A program made the position numbers and the translations under genes. Of a stretch of 49,934 bases of DNA, positions 15,967-23,613 are shown one piece after another; within the stretch, counting starts at the first letter, position 1, and every line of letters starts with the position of its first letter. The stretch comes from GCA-002282575 sp964646525 (GTDB lineage Bacteria; Pseudomonadota; Gammaproteobacteria; Thiomicrospirales; Thiomicrospiraceae). The notes beneath the pieces are model-generated. The model had not been told where the DNA came from, did not search any database, and was given only the letters and a program-made list of their open reading frames with translations. Location of the stretch: positions 1 through 49,934 of the forward strand of contig CAZYER010000009.1 of the NCBI GenBank assembly GCA_964646525.1, written 5' to 3'.

Positions 15967-16763
15967 TGGATTCGGTTTATCAACGAGCTTATGAAGCACT
16001 CATGCATGTTCAAGTTGAGCAAAAAGCACACGCTGTGTTTGCACTGTTAGAAGAATGGCGTGAGCATCGTTTGAGTATGGAACCCATACAAGTGGTTTCG
16101 ATTGTGCAACCAGGACGACCTGATCGACCAGAGTTGGTAGCGCCTAAGCTACTTAAAGCACGTGGTTTGGGGTCGCACGAAGGTAGAGCGAGTTTGTTGC
16201 ATTCTATCGCTCATATTGAATTTAATGCCGTCAATTTGGCCTTGGATGCGGTTTATCGTTTTCAACAAATGCCAGCAGAGTTTATTGATGATTGGTTAAG
16301 AGTCGCATCCGAAGAAGCTTATCATTTTCAGCTATTGCGAGAGCAGCTTGCAGGCTATGGTTACGATTATGGTGACTTCCCTGCTCACAACGGTTTGTGG
16401 GAAACAACACACGAAACCGATTTTGATGTGTTGGCGCGTATGGCACTGGTACCCAGAACATTAGAGGCAAGAGGGTTAGATGTAACTCCAGACATGATGA
16501 AAAAGTTGCGCGCTGTCGGTGAAACACACGCAGTCGCTGTGCTTCATATTTTATTGCGAGATGAGGTAGGACATGTTGCTGTAGGTAGTAAATGGTTCAA
16601 TTGGTTATGCGTGCAACGCGGATTAGACAAGTTTGATACCTTTAAGATGCTGATTGATACCCATTTAAAGGGTGGTCTTAAACCACCCTTTAACATTGAA
16701 GCACGACGTGAAGCAGGCTTTTCTGAAGTTGAATTGGCTTGGTTGATGACCTTGTCGAATTAG
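15966..16763 (+). CDS. DUF455 family ferritin-like protein
   Basis: A 265-residue protein of the DUF455 family (ferritin-like four-helix fold). It has the carboxylate/His pattern of a di-metal site: HSIAHIEFNAVNLAL (about residue 75), SEEAYHFQLL (about 115) and RDEVGHVAVG (about 195), plus the family stretches YGDFPAHNGLW and ARMALVPRTLEARGLDVTP. Biochemical role is unknown. It is distinct from MiaE despite a similar fold. The start at 15966 overlaps the previous stop by one base and has GGAGAAGAG upstream; an earlier in-frame start at 15945 would lie inside the upstream gene. The gene is followed after 4 bases by copy B of the intergenic element. Confidence 0.85.
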   Translation: MDSVYQRAYEALMHVQVEQKAHAVFALLEEWREHRLSMEPIQVVSIVQPGRPDRPELVAPKLLKARGLGSHEGRASLLHSIAHIEFNAVNLALDAVYRFQQMPAEFIDDWLRVASEEAYHFQLLREQLAGYGYDYGDFPAHNGLWETTHETDFDVLARMALVPRTLEARGLDVTPDMMKKLRAVGETHAVAVLHILLRDEVGHVAVGSKWFNWLCVQRGLDKFDTFKMLIDTHLKGGLKPPFNIEARREAGFSEVELAWLMTLSN

Positions 16764-16765
16764 GG

Positions 16766-16884
16766 CGGTCTGAATAATGCGCTATGCTTCTTATTCAGAC
16801 TTCACATTTTAATTTCTTTGTGTGGTTGGAAGGGCATAAATAAATCAGTTATATGTTGAATGAGTGTCGCCCTTCCCCCACACA
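16766..16884 (+). repeat. Dispersed intergenic element, copy B (after the DUF455 gene)
   Basis: Hairpin 1 is GTCTGAATAA (16768-16777) with TTATTCAGAC (16791-16800), a perfect 10 bp stem. Hairpin 2 is TGGTTGGAAGGGC (16823-16835) with GCCCTTCCCCCA (16869-16880) around 33 bases. Layout and several sequence blocks match copies A and C; hairpin 1 is closest to copy C (TCTGAA...CTTATT...CAGA). Confidence 0.7.
16768..16800 (+). terminator. Stem-loop after the DUF455 gene (hairpin 1 of repeat copy B)
   Basis: The perfect 10 bp stem lies 4 bases after the stop and is followed by a T-rich but not uninterrupted stretch. It may act as a terminator or as a 3'-end stabiliser. Confidence 0.45.
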
Positions 16885-16919
16885 CACCATCCTTTTTATG
16901 TTGCAGAGCTTTCTTAGTT

Positions 16920-17228
16920 TTAGTCGGCAATAGCTTTATTTTTTAACGTGTGGCTGAGTAAGTGCAACAGAATTTCTTCTGCATACTGAGATTGATCTGT
17001 TTCGATTGATTTAACTCGAGAACAAATAAGGTTGATATGGATACGTCTGAGTCGTGAAGAACCATCGTTAAGATGTTCTTCGTCGACACTACAAATGCTG
17101 TTGTAGGGGATAATGCTGTTTTCGACGCTGTCTTTAAGCTCATTATGAATAGCGAGATAGTGATGCTTAAAGGTGATGCTCAGCGAACCACCGCGTCCGC
17201 ACAGTAACGAGTAGGAAGGAAAGCTCAT
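16920..17228 (-). CDS. Hypothetical protein, 102 residues
   Basis: I do not recognise this protein. From MSFPSYSLL it runs 102 residues without a signal peptide or membrane helix. The first half looks beta-rich with aromatics (SLSITFKHHYLAIHNEL), and the C-terminal 25 residues look helical (YAEEILLHLLSHTLKNKAIAD). An upstream in-frame start at 17273 would place its first codons inside a terminator hairpin. I chose 17228 because AAAGGAG sits 8 bases before it. That binding site is the best evidence for a real gene. It lies convergent to the DUF455 gene and downstream of hpf, with the hpf terminator between. Confidence 0.55.
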   Translation of the reverse strand: MSFPSYSLLCGRGGSLSITFKHHYLAIHNELKDSVENSIIPYNSICSVDEEHLNDGSSRLRRIHINLICSRVKSIETDQSQYAEEILLHLLSHTLKNKAIAD

Positions 17229-17259
17229 GCAGTTTGCTCCTTTAACAGAGTCGGTATGA

Positions 17260-17289
17260 AAAAATAGCCTCACTTGTGAGGCTATTTTT
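17260..17289 (-). terminator. Terminator after hpf (symmetrical)
   Basis: AAAAATAGCCTCAC (17260-17273) and GTGAGGCTATTTTT (17276-17289) form a long near-perfect stem with A-runs and T-runs on both sides. On the minus strand it lies 14 bases after the hpf stop. Confidence 0.85.
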
Positions 17290-17302
17290 GAGTTGTCAAC
17301 AA

Positions 17303-17590
17303 TTAATGTGCTTTCAGTTTTTCTTTGTACTTGAGCACTTGACGGTCAAGTTTATCGGTCATGGCATCAATGGCAATATACATATCGGCATCTTGCGCTT
17401 CAGCATGAAAGTCGTGACCAGAAGCATGCAAATTGGCACTCGCTTTTTGTACTTTGTTGTCAACTTCTAGTGTGACATTAATACTGATGGCTTGATCAAA
17501 ATGACGTTTAATGCGAGCCAGTTTGTCGTCACAATGGCTACGTAGACCTTCAGTGACATCGACATGGTGTCCAGTAATATTTACTTGCAT
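17303..17590 (-). CDS. hpf: Ribosome hibernation promoting factor HPF (YfiA/RaiA family)
   Basis: HPF binds the 30S decoding region in stationary phase and helps form inactive 100S dimers. The 95 residues match the short-form family: MQVNITGHHVDVTEGLR at the N-terminus, the beta-alpha-beta-beta-beta-alpha pattern, and a C-terminal helix RQVLKYKEKLKAH. There is no long-form C-terminal dimerisation domain. An upstream ATG at 17596 exists, but AAGGAG is better spaced for 17590 and the family begins MQ-NITG. It follows lptB, as expected, but rpoN, which usually lies between, is absent. Confidence 0.93.
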   Translation of the reverse strand: MQVNITGHHVDVTEGLRSHCDDKLARIKRHFDQAISINVTLEVDNKVQKASANLHASGHDFHAEAQDADMYIAIDAMTDKLDRQVLKYKEKLKAH

Positions 17591-17752
17591 AGTCATTTTC
17601 TCCTTGTTGTTTGACGCTATTTCATCCAGCTTATTCTAAACACATATGATGTTGCCCGAATAGATAGGAGGTGAAATCTTCGCGACAGTTTGCACCACTG
17701 TCAGTTTGATTTAATCATGCTGTGAAGTGTTTGTCTAGTAGCCACGTCATAT

Positions 17753-18511
17753 TTATTCGTTGCCTAAACCAGAACTGTAGTTTTCACCTAAATAAGCGGC
17801 AATAACTTTTGGGTTAGTTAATAACTCGTTAGGTGTTCCTTGGGCTAAAATATGTCCCTGAGATAAAATGTAGGCACGATCAACAACAGCCAAGGTTTCT
17901 CGAACATTGTGATCGGTAATGAGGATGCCAATACCACTGTGTTGCAACTGACGAATAATACTTTGAATGTCGGCAACGGCAATCGGATCAACCCCAGCAA
18001 AAGGTTCATCAAGTAACAGAAAGTGCGGGTTAATCGCTAAAGCGCGCGCGATTTCAACGCGCCTACGCTCACCCCCCGATAAGGATTGTCCTAGGCTATC
18101 TCGAATGTGTGTAATGGCTAGTGCTTCGAGAAGGGTTTCCAATCGATCTTGGCGCTGTGCACTATCTAATTCAGGTTGCATTTCTAGAATGGCCATAATA
18201 TTGTCACTAACGGATAAGCGTCTAAAAATTGAAGCTTCCTGAGGTAGGTAACCAATACCGAGTTTAGCGCGTTGGTGCATGGGCATGAGCGTGATGTCTT
18301 TATCATCCAGTAAAATGCGCCCAGCATCACTTTTAACCAGTCCAGTCATCATGTAAAAAGTGGTGGTTTTACCTGCTCCATTAGGACCAAGTAGACCAAT
18401 AACTTCACCGCTAGAGACAGAAAAGCTTACATCCTCAACCACACTTCTTTTTTTATATCGTTTCGCTAATTGATGAGCACTAAAACGATGATGATTCACA
18501 GAATCAGACAT
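17753..18511 (-). CDS. lptB: LPS export ABC transporter ATP-binding protein LptB
   Basis: LptB powers extraction of LPS from the inner membrane with LptF and LptG. The 252 residues carry Walker A GPNGAGKTT (42-50), the Q-loop region GYLPQEASIFRRLSV typical of LptB, the signature LSGGERRRVEIARAL, Walker B LLLDEPFAGVDP and the switch His in ITDHNVRET. All ATPase motifs are intact. It lies 11 bases after lptA in the order kdsC-lptC-lptA-lptB-hpf. Confidence 0.97.
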   Translation of the reverse strand: MSDSVNHHRFSAHQLAKRYKKRSVVEDVSFSVSSGEVIGLLGPNGAGKTTTFYMMTGLVKSDAGRILLDDKDITLMPMHQRAKLGIGYLPQEASIFRRLSVSDNIMAILEMQPELDSAQRQDRLETLLEALAITHIRDSLGQSLSGGERRRVEIARALAINPHFLLLDEPFAGVDPIAVADIQSIIRQLQHSGIGILITDHNVRETLAVVDRAYILSQGHILAQGTPNELLTNPKVIAAYLGENYSSGLGNE

Positions 18512-18522
18512 GAATAACTCTC

Positions 18523-19116
18523 TTAGTTTTCAGGTTGAATGGTCATTTTAACGCGACCACTTTGTTTGCTACCAAAAGCTTCAAAGGTCTCATCTTTATT
18601 ATAGATAACGATCTTATCTGCGTTGATTTTATTACCATTATCCATAATGATGTAGGCATTTTCAGTCAGGGTAATGGTGTCTTTATCTTGTTGAAATACG
18701 ATGTTTTTTGCCTCTCCATTGACCCATTGCTGTTTTTTGGGTAGATAGTCTTTGAATTTGGCAGGACTGCCCGACATGGTTGCTTGTTGTAATTTATCAC
18801 CTGGATGAATAATTTTTAAACTATTCCCTTGTAGCGTTAATTTATTGCGTTCTAAAACAACATTACCGCGATATTCACTTTGACCACCTTTGGTTTGGCT
18901 AATCAGCTGATCGGCGCTAATATCGACTGGGAAGCTTTTATTATCTGAAGCTTCTGTTTTAGCTTTGTTTGCTTTGGTTGTCGTCGCAGTCGTCGGTTTT
19001 TCATCTGCTTTAGGGTTGGCACTGGCTGTATGACAAGTCAAAAAAAGTCCACTGCTGAGTAATAAATAAGCAATCAAGTTACTGCCATTGGGTTTTAACG
19101 TGTTGAGTAAACTCAT
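18523..19116 (-). CDS. lptA: LPS periplasmic bridge protein LptA
   Basis: LptA forms the periplasmic filament that carries LPS from LptC to LptD. The 197-residue protein has a signal peptide (hydrophobic AYLLLSSGLFL, likely cleaved after HTASA), a Lys/Thr/Ala-rich spacer and an OstA-type beta-jellyroll domain: FPVDISADQLISQ, YRGNVVLERNKLTLQG, ATMSGSPAKF, ANIVFQQD-like strands and INADKIVIYN. Starts at 19140 (TTG) and 19131 are also possible. I chose 19116 because AAGAAGGA sits at proper distance. It overlaps the end of lptC by 38 bases. Confidence 0.92.
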   Translation of the reverse strand: MSLLNTLKPNGSNLIAYLLLSSGLFLTCHTASANPKADEKPTTATTTKANKAKTEASDNKSFPVDISADQLISQTKGGQSEYRGNVVLERNKLTLQGNSLKIIHPGDKLQQATMSGSPAKFKDYLPKKQQWVNGEAKNIVFQQDKDTITLTENAYIIMDNGNKINADKIVIYNKDETFEAFGSKQSGRVKMTIQPEN

Positions 19117-19609
19117 ACCATCCTTCTTCATAATTGCCAATCAAACTATCGGCTTCAATGTGTTGTTTTTCATCGATCATACGAATTGCGCCAGGGCTGA
19201 TGAGTTGATGCTTTGTTAACTGAATAATCAGGTGTTCGCTGTGGAAATGACGCGGTAGTTTGTTGTCAGCAGTTTGTTGTAACACTACCGTATCATGAAG
19301 ATTCATTTCTAGCTGTGTTAAGTTGGCGCGCTTACTGTCACCTCTGATGGATTGCTGACCGGTATGTCCAGTAAGAGCGAATGGCGTGAATGTAGTTAGG
19401 TCGTTAACCTCATCAAAGGTAAGTGATTCACTGATAATACGAAATCGTTTCTCAGGTTCGGGACGATTTAAAAATAAACTGACTGTCTGATGCATATCAA
19501 TAAACAAATGATTTTGTTCACTCGCAACATAATTGGTTTGTTGGCGTAGTGGCAAGTAACTCAGAGCCACAACGATAACACCCAGAATCACTAACAGGCC
19601 TTTCAACAT
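19079..19609 (-). CDS. lptC: LPS export protein LptC
   Basis: LptC is a bitopic inner-membrane protein linking LptB2FG to LptA. The 176 residues have one N-terminal membrane helix (about 3-20) and a periplasmic domain with the YrbK/LptC pattern (FRIISESLTFDEV, FTPFALTGHTG, HSEHLIIQLTKHQLISPGAIRM). Length is normal (E. coli 191). Sequence conservation in this family is low, so the position between kdsC and lptA adds weight. Confidence 0.9.
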   Translation of the reverse strand: MLKGLLVILGVIVVALSYLPLRQQTNYVASEQNHLFIDMHQTVSLFLNRPEPEKRFRIISESLTFDEVNDLTTFTPFALTGHTGQQSIRGDSKRANLTQLEMNLHDTVVLQQTADNKLPRHFHSEHLIIQLTKHQLISPGAIRMIDEKQHIEADSLIGNYEEGWYEFTQHVKTQWQ

Positions 19610-19625
19610 GGTAGATTCTTTATGC

Positions 19626-20198
19626 TCATCGGAAATGATGATGGAGTAAGGATTCGAGTTTGCCTTGTGCTTCTAAGATTAATTCACAGACTTCTCGTGC
19701 AGCACCTTCACCCCCTTTATATTGCGTGACAAAGTGAGCGTAGCGTTTGCTGATGGGTTGGGCATTAGCGACCGCAACCGCTAATCCGCATCGACGCATC
19801 ACCGGTAAGTCCAAGCAATCATCTCCGACATAACAAACTTGTTCGGGAACCAATCCGAGTCGCGTTAATAAGGTTTCGAAAGCGGCTAGTTTGTCACGAG
19901 CACCTTGAAAAACATGCTCAATACCTAAATCATCCATACGTTTGCGTACTAATTCAGATTGTCGTGCTGTGATAATAGCCACAGGGATACCGCCTGATTG
20001 CAGCATTTTCATGCCATGCCCATCATGGGCATGAAAGGCTTTGAATTCGTTGCCATGATTATCATAATAGAGTCGGCCATCTGTGAGAACACCATCCACA
20101 TCAAAAATAACACAACGAATTTGTTGAAGTTGTTGCCATAAATGTGGGTGATTGGGTGTCATCGGGAGGCTCTTAAACAGATTATTCAAACCGTTCAT
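19626..20198 (-). CDS. kdsC: 3-deoxy-D-manno-octulosonate 8-phosphate phosphatase KdsC
   Basis: KdsC dephosphorylates KDO-8-phosphate for LPS inner core synthesis. The 190 residues form a HAD phosphatase: motif I FDVDGVLTDG with Asp33/Asp35, motif II IITARQS, the Lys of motif III, and GDDCLDLPVM as motif IV. Short C0-type HAD proteins without a cap, like this one, act as tetramers. The start could also be 20162 (MTPNHPHLW); neither start has a good ribosome binding site. kdsD, often upstream, is replaced by an unrelated divergent gene. Confidence 0.95.
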   Translation of the reverse strand: MNGLNNLFKSLPMTPNHPHLWQQLQQIRCVIFDVDGVLTDGRLYYDNHGNEFKAFHAHDGHGMKMLQSGGIPVAIITARQSELVRKRMDDLGIEHVFQGARDKLAAFETLLTRLGLVPEQVCYVGDDCLDLPVMRRCGLAVAVANAQPISKRYAHFVTQYKGGEGAAREVCELILEAQGKLESLLHHHFR

Positions 20199-20266
20199 GA
20201 TAGAAGAAAAAGCATCGTTTGAGAACCTATTAGCAAAAGAAATTATCGCTTACAGTGCATTGGAGC

Positions 20267-20288
20267 AGCTAATCAGCTAAAATTAGCT
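20267..20288. repeat. Inverted repeat in the kdsC / mla divergent region
   Basis: AGCTAAT (20267-20273) and ATTAGCT (20282-20288) flank a loop that contains another AGCTAAA. It could be an operator or a weak hairpin serving either divergent gene; no promoter match nearby is convincing. Confidence 0.35.
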
Positions 20289-20364
20289 TTTAACGGCACC
20301 AATTGGTTGTTAGCAAGCTGAGTGCTATCTGGTCCTTATTTTTTAGATTGATGAAGGTGTTAAG

Positions 20365-20913
20365 TTGCAATCGTTAACAGCTAAGCAAGAGCGTTGGGTT
20401 GGGGTTGCCTGTGTGGATTGGGATAATCCACAATTAGTTGCATCAGGATTTTATCCTGATGATCTACCCGCTGACTGGCATTTAACTTATTACGCTAACT
20501 ATATTATGGCGTGTGTGCTTTCGCCCGAAAAATGGCTAAACGCATCTATAGGTGATATTGCCGATTGGTGCGATCAAACACAAGAAAATTTTTGGTTTTA
20601 TTTGTTGTGTGACTCGGTTGAACAATTTGAGCAAGCTCAGCAGTGTGCTTCAAACTTTCCCGGCAAGATGGCTGGCTGTGTGTTGTCATTTAGTATGGAT
20701 GATGTTTTGGTGAGTGATTGGCCTCTGCTTCGTGTTGGTGCTGAAGTATTCAGTTACGACTATGCGCAACTACGCGAAGCAAAACCCCTATTAATGGCTT
20801 GGTTGGACAGTGACCCTGCTCATTCTCATGCACTGGTACTGATGTCCGCTTCGAAAGCGGATCAGATAAAAGCTGTTCAGACGCTGCTTGAATTGCTGGG
20901 AGTGGGTCGATGA
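20365..20913 (+). CDS. Hypothetical protein (YecE/DUF72-like N-terminus), first gene of the mla run
   Basis: A 182-residue soluble protein starting with TTG; GAAGG lies 8 bases upstream and no in-frame ATG precedes it. The opening GVACVDWDN...SGFYPDDLPADWHLTYYANY resembles the start of DUF72 (YecE-like) proteins, where a (beta/alpha) barrel begins with a Gly-Ser/Cys-Trp motif and FYP-LP-WL-YY. The rest is too short for a full DUF72 barrel (about 240 residues) and shows no catalytic motif I know. Its stop overlaps the mlaF start (ATGA), so it is translated with the Mla transporter, but a link to lipid transport is only suggested by position. Confidence 0.6.
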   Translation: MQSLTAKQERWVGVACVDWDNPQLVASGFYPDDLPADWHLTYYANYIMACVLSPEKWLNASIGDIADWCDQTQENFWFYLLCDSVEQFEQAQQCASNFPGKMAGCVLSFSMDDVLVSDWPLLRVGAEVFSYDYAQLREAKPLLMAWLDSDPAHSHALVLMSASKADQIKAVQTLLELLGVGR

Positions 20914-21713
20914 GTGAAATCATGATCGACATCCAAGATCTGAGTTTTGCGCGAGGTTCGCGTTTGATCTTTGATCAAGTGAGTTTACAAATACCTCGTG
21001 GTAAAGTGACTGCCATTATGGGGCCTTCGGGGACGGGTAAAACAACCTTGCTTAAATTGATTGCTGGTCAATTGACTCCGACTCATGGCAGTGTGTTGGT
21101 TGATGGTTTAGGTGTTCATCAATTATCGCGGGTTGATTTATTTACGCTGCGTAAGCGCATGGGGATGTTATTTCAGAGCGGTGCTTTACTGACGGATTTG
21201 TCGGTGTTCGAGAATATTGCTTTGCCTTTGCGAGAGCATACACAATTGCCAGAAGTAGCGATACGTACTTTGGTGTTGATGAAGTTAGAGGCGGTCGGTT
21301 TGCGCGGTGCAAGTGAACTCATGCCGTCAGAGTTGTCGGGCGGTATGAGCCGTCGAGTGGCATTGGCTAGGGCTGTTGCGCTGGATCCTCAGATGATCTT
21401 TTATGATGAACCCTTTGCCGGACAAGATCCGATAGGGATGGGGGTGTTGGTTCGATTAATTCGTAATTTGAATGATGCTATGGGATTAACCAGTGTTGTG
21501 GTGACGCATGACGTTGATGAGGTGTTAACGATTGCGGATCACGCCGTTGTTTTATCGGGCGGTAGAGTGATTATGTCGGGTAGTGTCGAGGCATTACGTG
21601 CTTCTAAAGATCCTTGGGTGCATCAATTTATTTATGGTGAGGCAGATGGTCCCGTTGCCTTTCACTACCCAGCACAAGACTATAAACAACAATTACTGGT
21701 GGGTGTTCAATGA
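20910..21713 (+). CDS. mlaF: Phospholipid transport ATP-binding protein MlaF
   Basis: MlaF is the ATPase of the MlaFEDB inner-membrane complex that moves phospholipids between the inner membrane and MlaC. The 267 residues show Walker A MGPSGTGKTT (about 38-47), the signature ELSGGMSRRVALARA, Walker B IFYDEPFAGQDP and VVTHDVDEV. The QDP after Walker B and the GMSRR signature are typical of MlaF. It is coupled by 4-base ATGA overlaps to the genes on both sides. Confidence 0.96.
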   Translation: MSEIMIDIQDLSFARGSRLIFDQVSLQIPRGKVTAIMGPSGTGKTTLLKLIAGQLTPTHGSVLVDGLGVHQLSRVDLFTLRKRMGMLFQSGALLTDLSVFENIALPLREHTQLPEVAIRTLVLMKLEAVGLRGASELMPSELSGGMSRRVALARAVALDPQMIFYDEPFAGQDPIGMGVLVRLIRNLNDAMGLTSVVVTHDVDEVLTIADHAVVLSGGRVIMSGSVEALRASKDPWVHQFIYGEADGPVAFHYPAQDYKQQLLVGVQ

Positions 21714-22486
21714 GAACACAAATAGAACAAGTCGGTGCGCAATTTATTGCCTTAACCAGCAGTTTCGCACAAGGCTTTTGGTTTAGTTTGCAGTTGTTAT
21801 GGGCAGTTCCGAGTGCGCTATTGCGTGTGCGTGAGTGGATGCGTCAGCTTTATTTTGCTGGCGTACTTTCGTTACTGATTGTGATGGTTGCCGGTTTTTT
21901 TGTCGGTATGGTGTTGGCATTGCAAGGTTACAATATTCTGGTTTCCTTTAATGCGACTGAGATTGTCGGTCAAATGGTGGCATTGAGTTTATTGCGTGAG
22001 TTGGGCCCTGTTGTTGCTGCGTTGTTATTTGCTGGTCGAGCGGGCTCTGCACTAACGGCAGAGTTGGGTTTGATGAAGTCAACAGAGCAGTTGTCTGCGC
22101 TAGAAATGATGGGGTTAGATCCGGTAAAACGTATCTTTGCGCCTCGTTTTATTGCTGTATTGTTAGCCTTGCCCATGTTGGCTATGTTATTTAGTGTGAT
22201 GGGTATTTTTGGGGGGTACTTGGTCGCTGTGCCAGGCTTGAATGTTGATGATGGTGCTTTTTGGGCGCAAATTCAAGCATCGGTTAGTTGGGATGAAGAC
22301 GTTATTAATAGCATCATTAAGTCGTTAGTGTTTGCTGTGACGATCGCTTTAGTGGCTTTATTTCAAGGTGTCCAAGCCGTGCCTACGGCGGAAGGTGTGA
22401 GTCGAGCTACCACCAATACCGTAGTTCATAGTTCCCTGTTGGTATTGGGCTTAGATTTCGTGCTAACGGCATTAATGTTTAATTAA
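21710..22486 (+). CDS. mlaE: Phospholipid transport permease MlaE
   Basis: MlaE is the permease of the Mla lipid transporter. The 258 residues hold five to six hydrophobic segments and the family core VGQMVALSLLRELGPVVAAL, then GRAGSALTAELGLMKSTEQLSALEMMG, which is highly conserved in MlaE/Ttg2B. It overlaps mlaF by 4 bases and is followed by mlaD after a few bases. Confidence 0.96.
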   Translation: MRTQIEQVGAQFIALTSSFAQGFWFSLQLLWAVPSALLRVREWMRQLYFAGVLSLLIVMVAGFFVGMVLALQGYNILVSFNATEIVGQMVALSLLRELGPVVAALLFAGRAGSALTAELGLMKSTEQLSALEMMGLDPVKRIFAPRFIAVLLALPMLAMLFSVMGIFGGYLVAVPGLNVDDGAFWAQIQASVSWDEDVINSIIKSLVFAVTIALVALFQGVQAVPTAEGVSRATTNTVVHSSLLVLGLDFVLTALMFN

Positions 22487-22501
22487 GGGATGATGCGCAG
22501 C

Positions 22502-22972
22502 ATGCAAGCAACAAAAAAAATGGAATTTTGGGTTGGACTGATGGTGTTAATTACACTACTGGCAACCTTATTTATGGCGTTAAAGGTAAGTAACTTTGGT
22601 CAGATGGCAGGATTGCAAGAGACCAATAGTTATCGAGTAACGGCTCACTTCACCGATATTGGCGGTTTGAAGCCGCGTGCCAAAGTATCAATGGGTGGTG
22701 TTGTGATTGGTCGGGTCAATCATATTCAGTTAGATCCAACGACTTTTAAAGCGGTAGTTCATATCGACATGGATAGTCGTTTTTACCATATTCCAGCTGA
22801 TTCTTCGGCCAGTATTCTCACTTCCGGTTTGTTGGGTGATCAGTACATTGGCATTGAACCTGGAGGCGATGAAGAAAGTTTACGGGAGGGTAGTGTGATT
22901 ACCTTTACTCAGCCAGCGATGGTTTTGGAGAAACTGATCGGTCAGTTCTTGGTTAAGCTTTCTGAAAAATAA
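22502..22972 (+). CDS. mlaD: MCE-domain lipid-binding protein MlaD
   Basis: MlaD forms a hexameric ring anchored in the inner membrane that receives lipids. The protein has one N-terminal helix (EFWVGLMVLITLLATLFMAL) and a single MCE domain (about 35-115) with TDIGGLKPRAKVSMGGVVIG and LTSGLLGDQYIGIEPGG, then a short C-terminal helix. Starts at 22490 and 22493 lie almost on top of the AAGGG binding site, so 22502 (MQATKKMEFW) is preferred. Length is close to MlaD of relatives (about 155). Confidence 0.94.
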   Translation: MQATKKMEFWVGLMVLITLLATLFMALKVSNFGQMAGLQETNSYRVTAHFTDIGGLKPRAKVSMGGVVIGRVNHIQLDPTTFKAVVHIDMDSRFYHIPADSSASILTSGLLGDQYIGIEPGGDEESLREGSVITFTQPAMVLEKLIGQFLVKLSEK

Positions 22973-23613
22973 TGAGTGTTTTTAAGGCGGGTTTTAGCGT
23001 AATGAAAATCGTATTGAATGCTTTGATGCTGATGGTGAGTTTTGTATGGATGTCGGTTGCTGCGGCAACGATTGCAGAAAAAGATCCGGTATTACAAGCG
23101 AAAAAAGTGGCTGATCAGCTTATTGGTCGTATTGATCAAGAGCGTAAACAGTTAGAAACTGATACCAATCGTGTCAATCAATTGGCAAATGAGCTGGTAT
23201 TCCCTTACGTTGATGTCACTAAAATGGCGCGTTTTGTTATGGGTGCGAGCTGGCGTAGTGCGTCTGTTGAACAACAGCAAAACTTCATTGAATTATTTAA
23301 GAAAATTTTACTCAATAGTTATGCCAGAAGTTTCTTAAAGTTACAAATTGATCGTGTCGATTTCGCTGCTAGCCGTCCTGGTGCGAGTGGTAAAGATGTC
23401 GAAATTCCTGCTACGGTTATTGAGAAATCAGGTAATGCGGTGCCCGTTATTTTCCGTTTGTTCCCTGCTGGCGATACTTGGAAAATTTATGATGTTGAAA
23501 TTCAAGGTGTTAGTTTGTTGTTGAACTATCGTAGTGTATACGCCAATGACATTGATCAAAAAGGCTTGCCAGCGGTACTAGAGCAAATGCGAGTACAGGC
23601 CAATGCACTCTAA
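22972..23613 (+). CDS. mlaC: Periplasmic phospholipid-binding protein MlaC
   Basis: MlaC shuttles phospholipids between MlaA at the outer membrane and MlaD. The 213 residues begin with a signal peptide (hydrophobic IVLNALMLMVSFVWMSVA, cleaved near AAA) followed by the Ttg2 domain: NELVFPYVDVTKMARFVMGASWRSA and the C-terminal VPVIFRLFPAGDTWKIYDVEIQGVSLL (read in two parts). The start overlaps the mlaD stop (TAATG); a start at 23002 would give a more compact signal peptide and cannot be excluded. The last 11 bases overlap mlaB. Confidence 0.93.
   Translation: MSVFKAGFSVMKIVLNALMLMVSFVWMSVAAATIAEKDPVLQAKKVADQLIGRIDQERKQLETDTNRVNQLANELVFPYVDVTKMARFVMGASWRSASVEQQQNFIELFKKILLNSYARSFLKLQIDRVDFAASRPGASGKDVEIPATVIEKSGNAVPVIFRLFPAGDTWKIYDVEIQGVSLLLNYRSVYANDIDQKGLPAVLEQMRVQANAL

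Noticed and set aside
17681..17706. Sigma-54-like GG/GC pair and a GACAGT/ACTGTC palindrome upstream of hpf
   Set aside because: GG and GC spacing is off by a base from the -24/-12 rule and the palindrome has only 6 bp arms; too weak to call.
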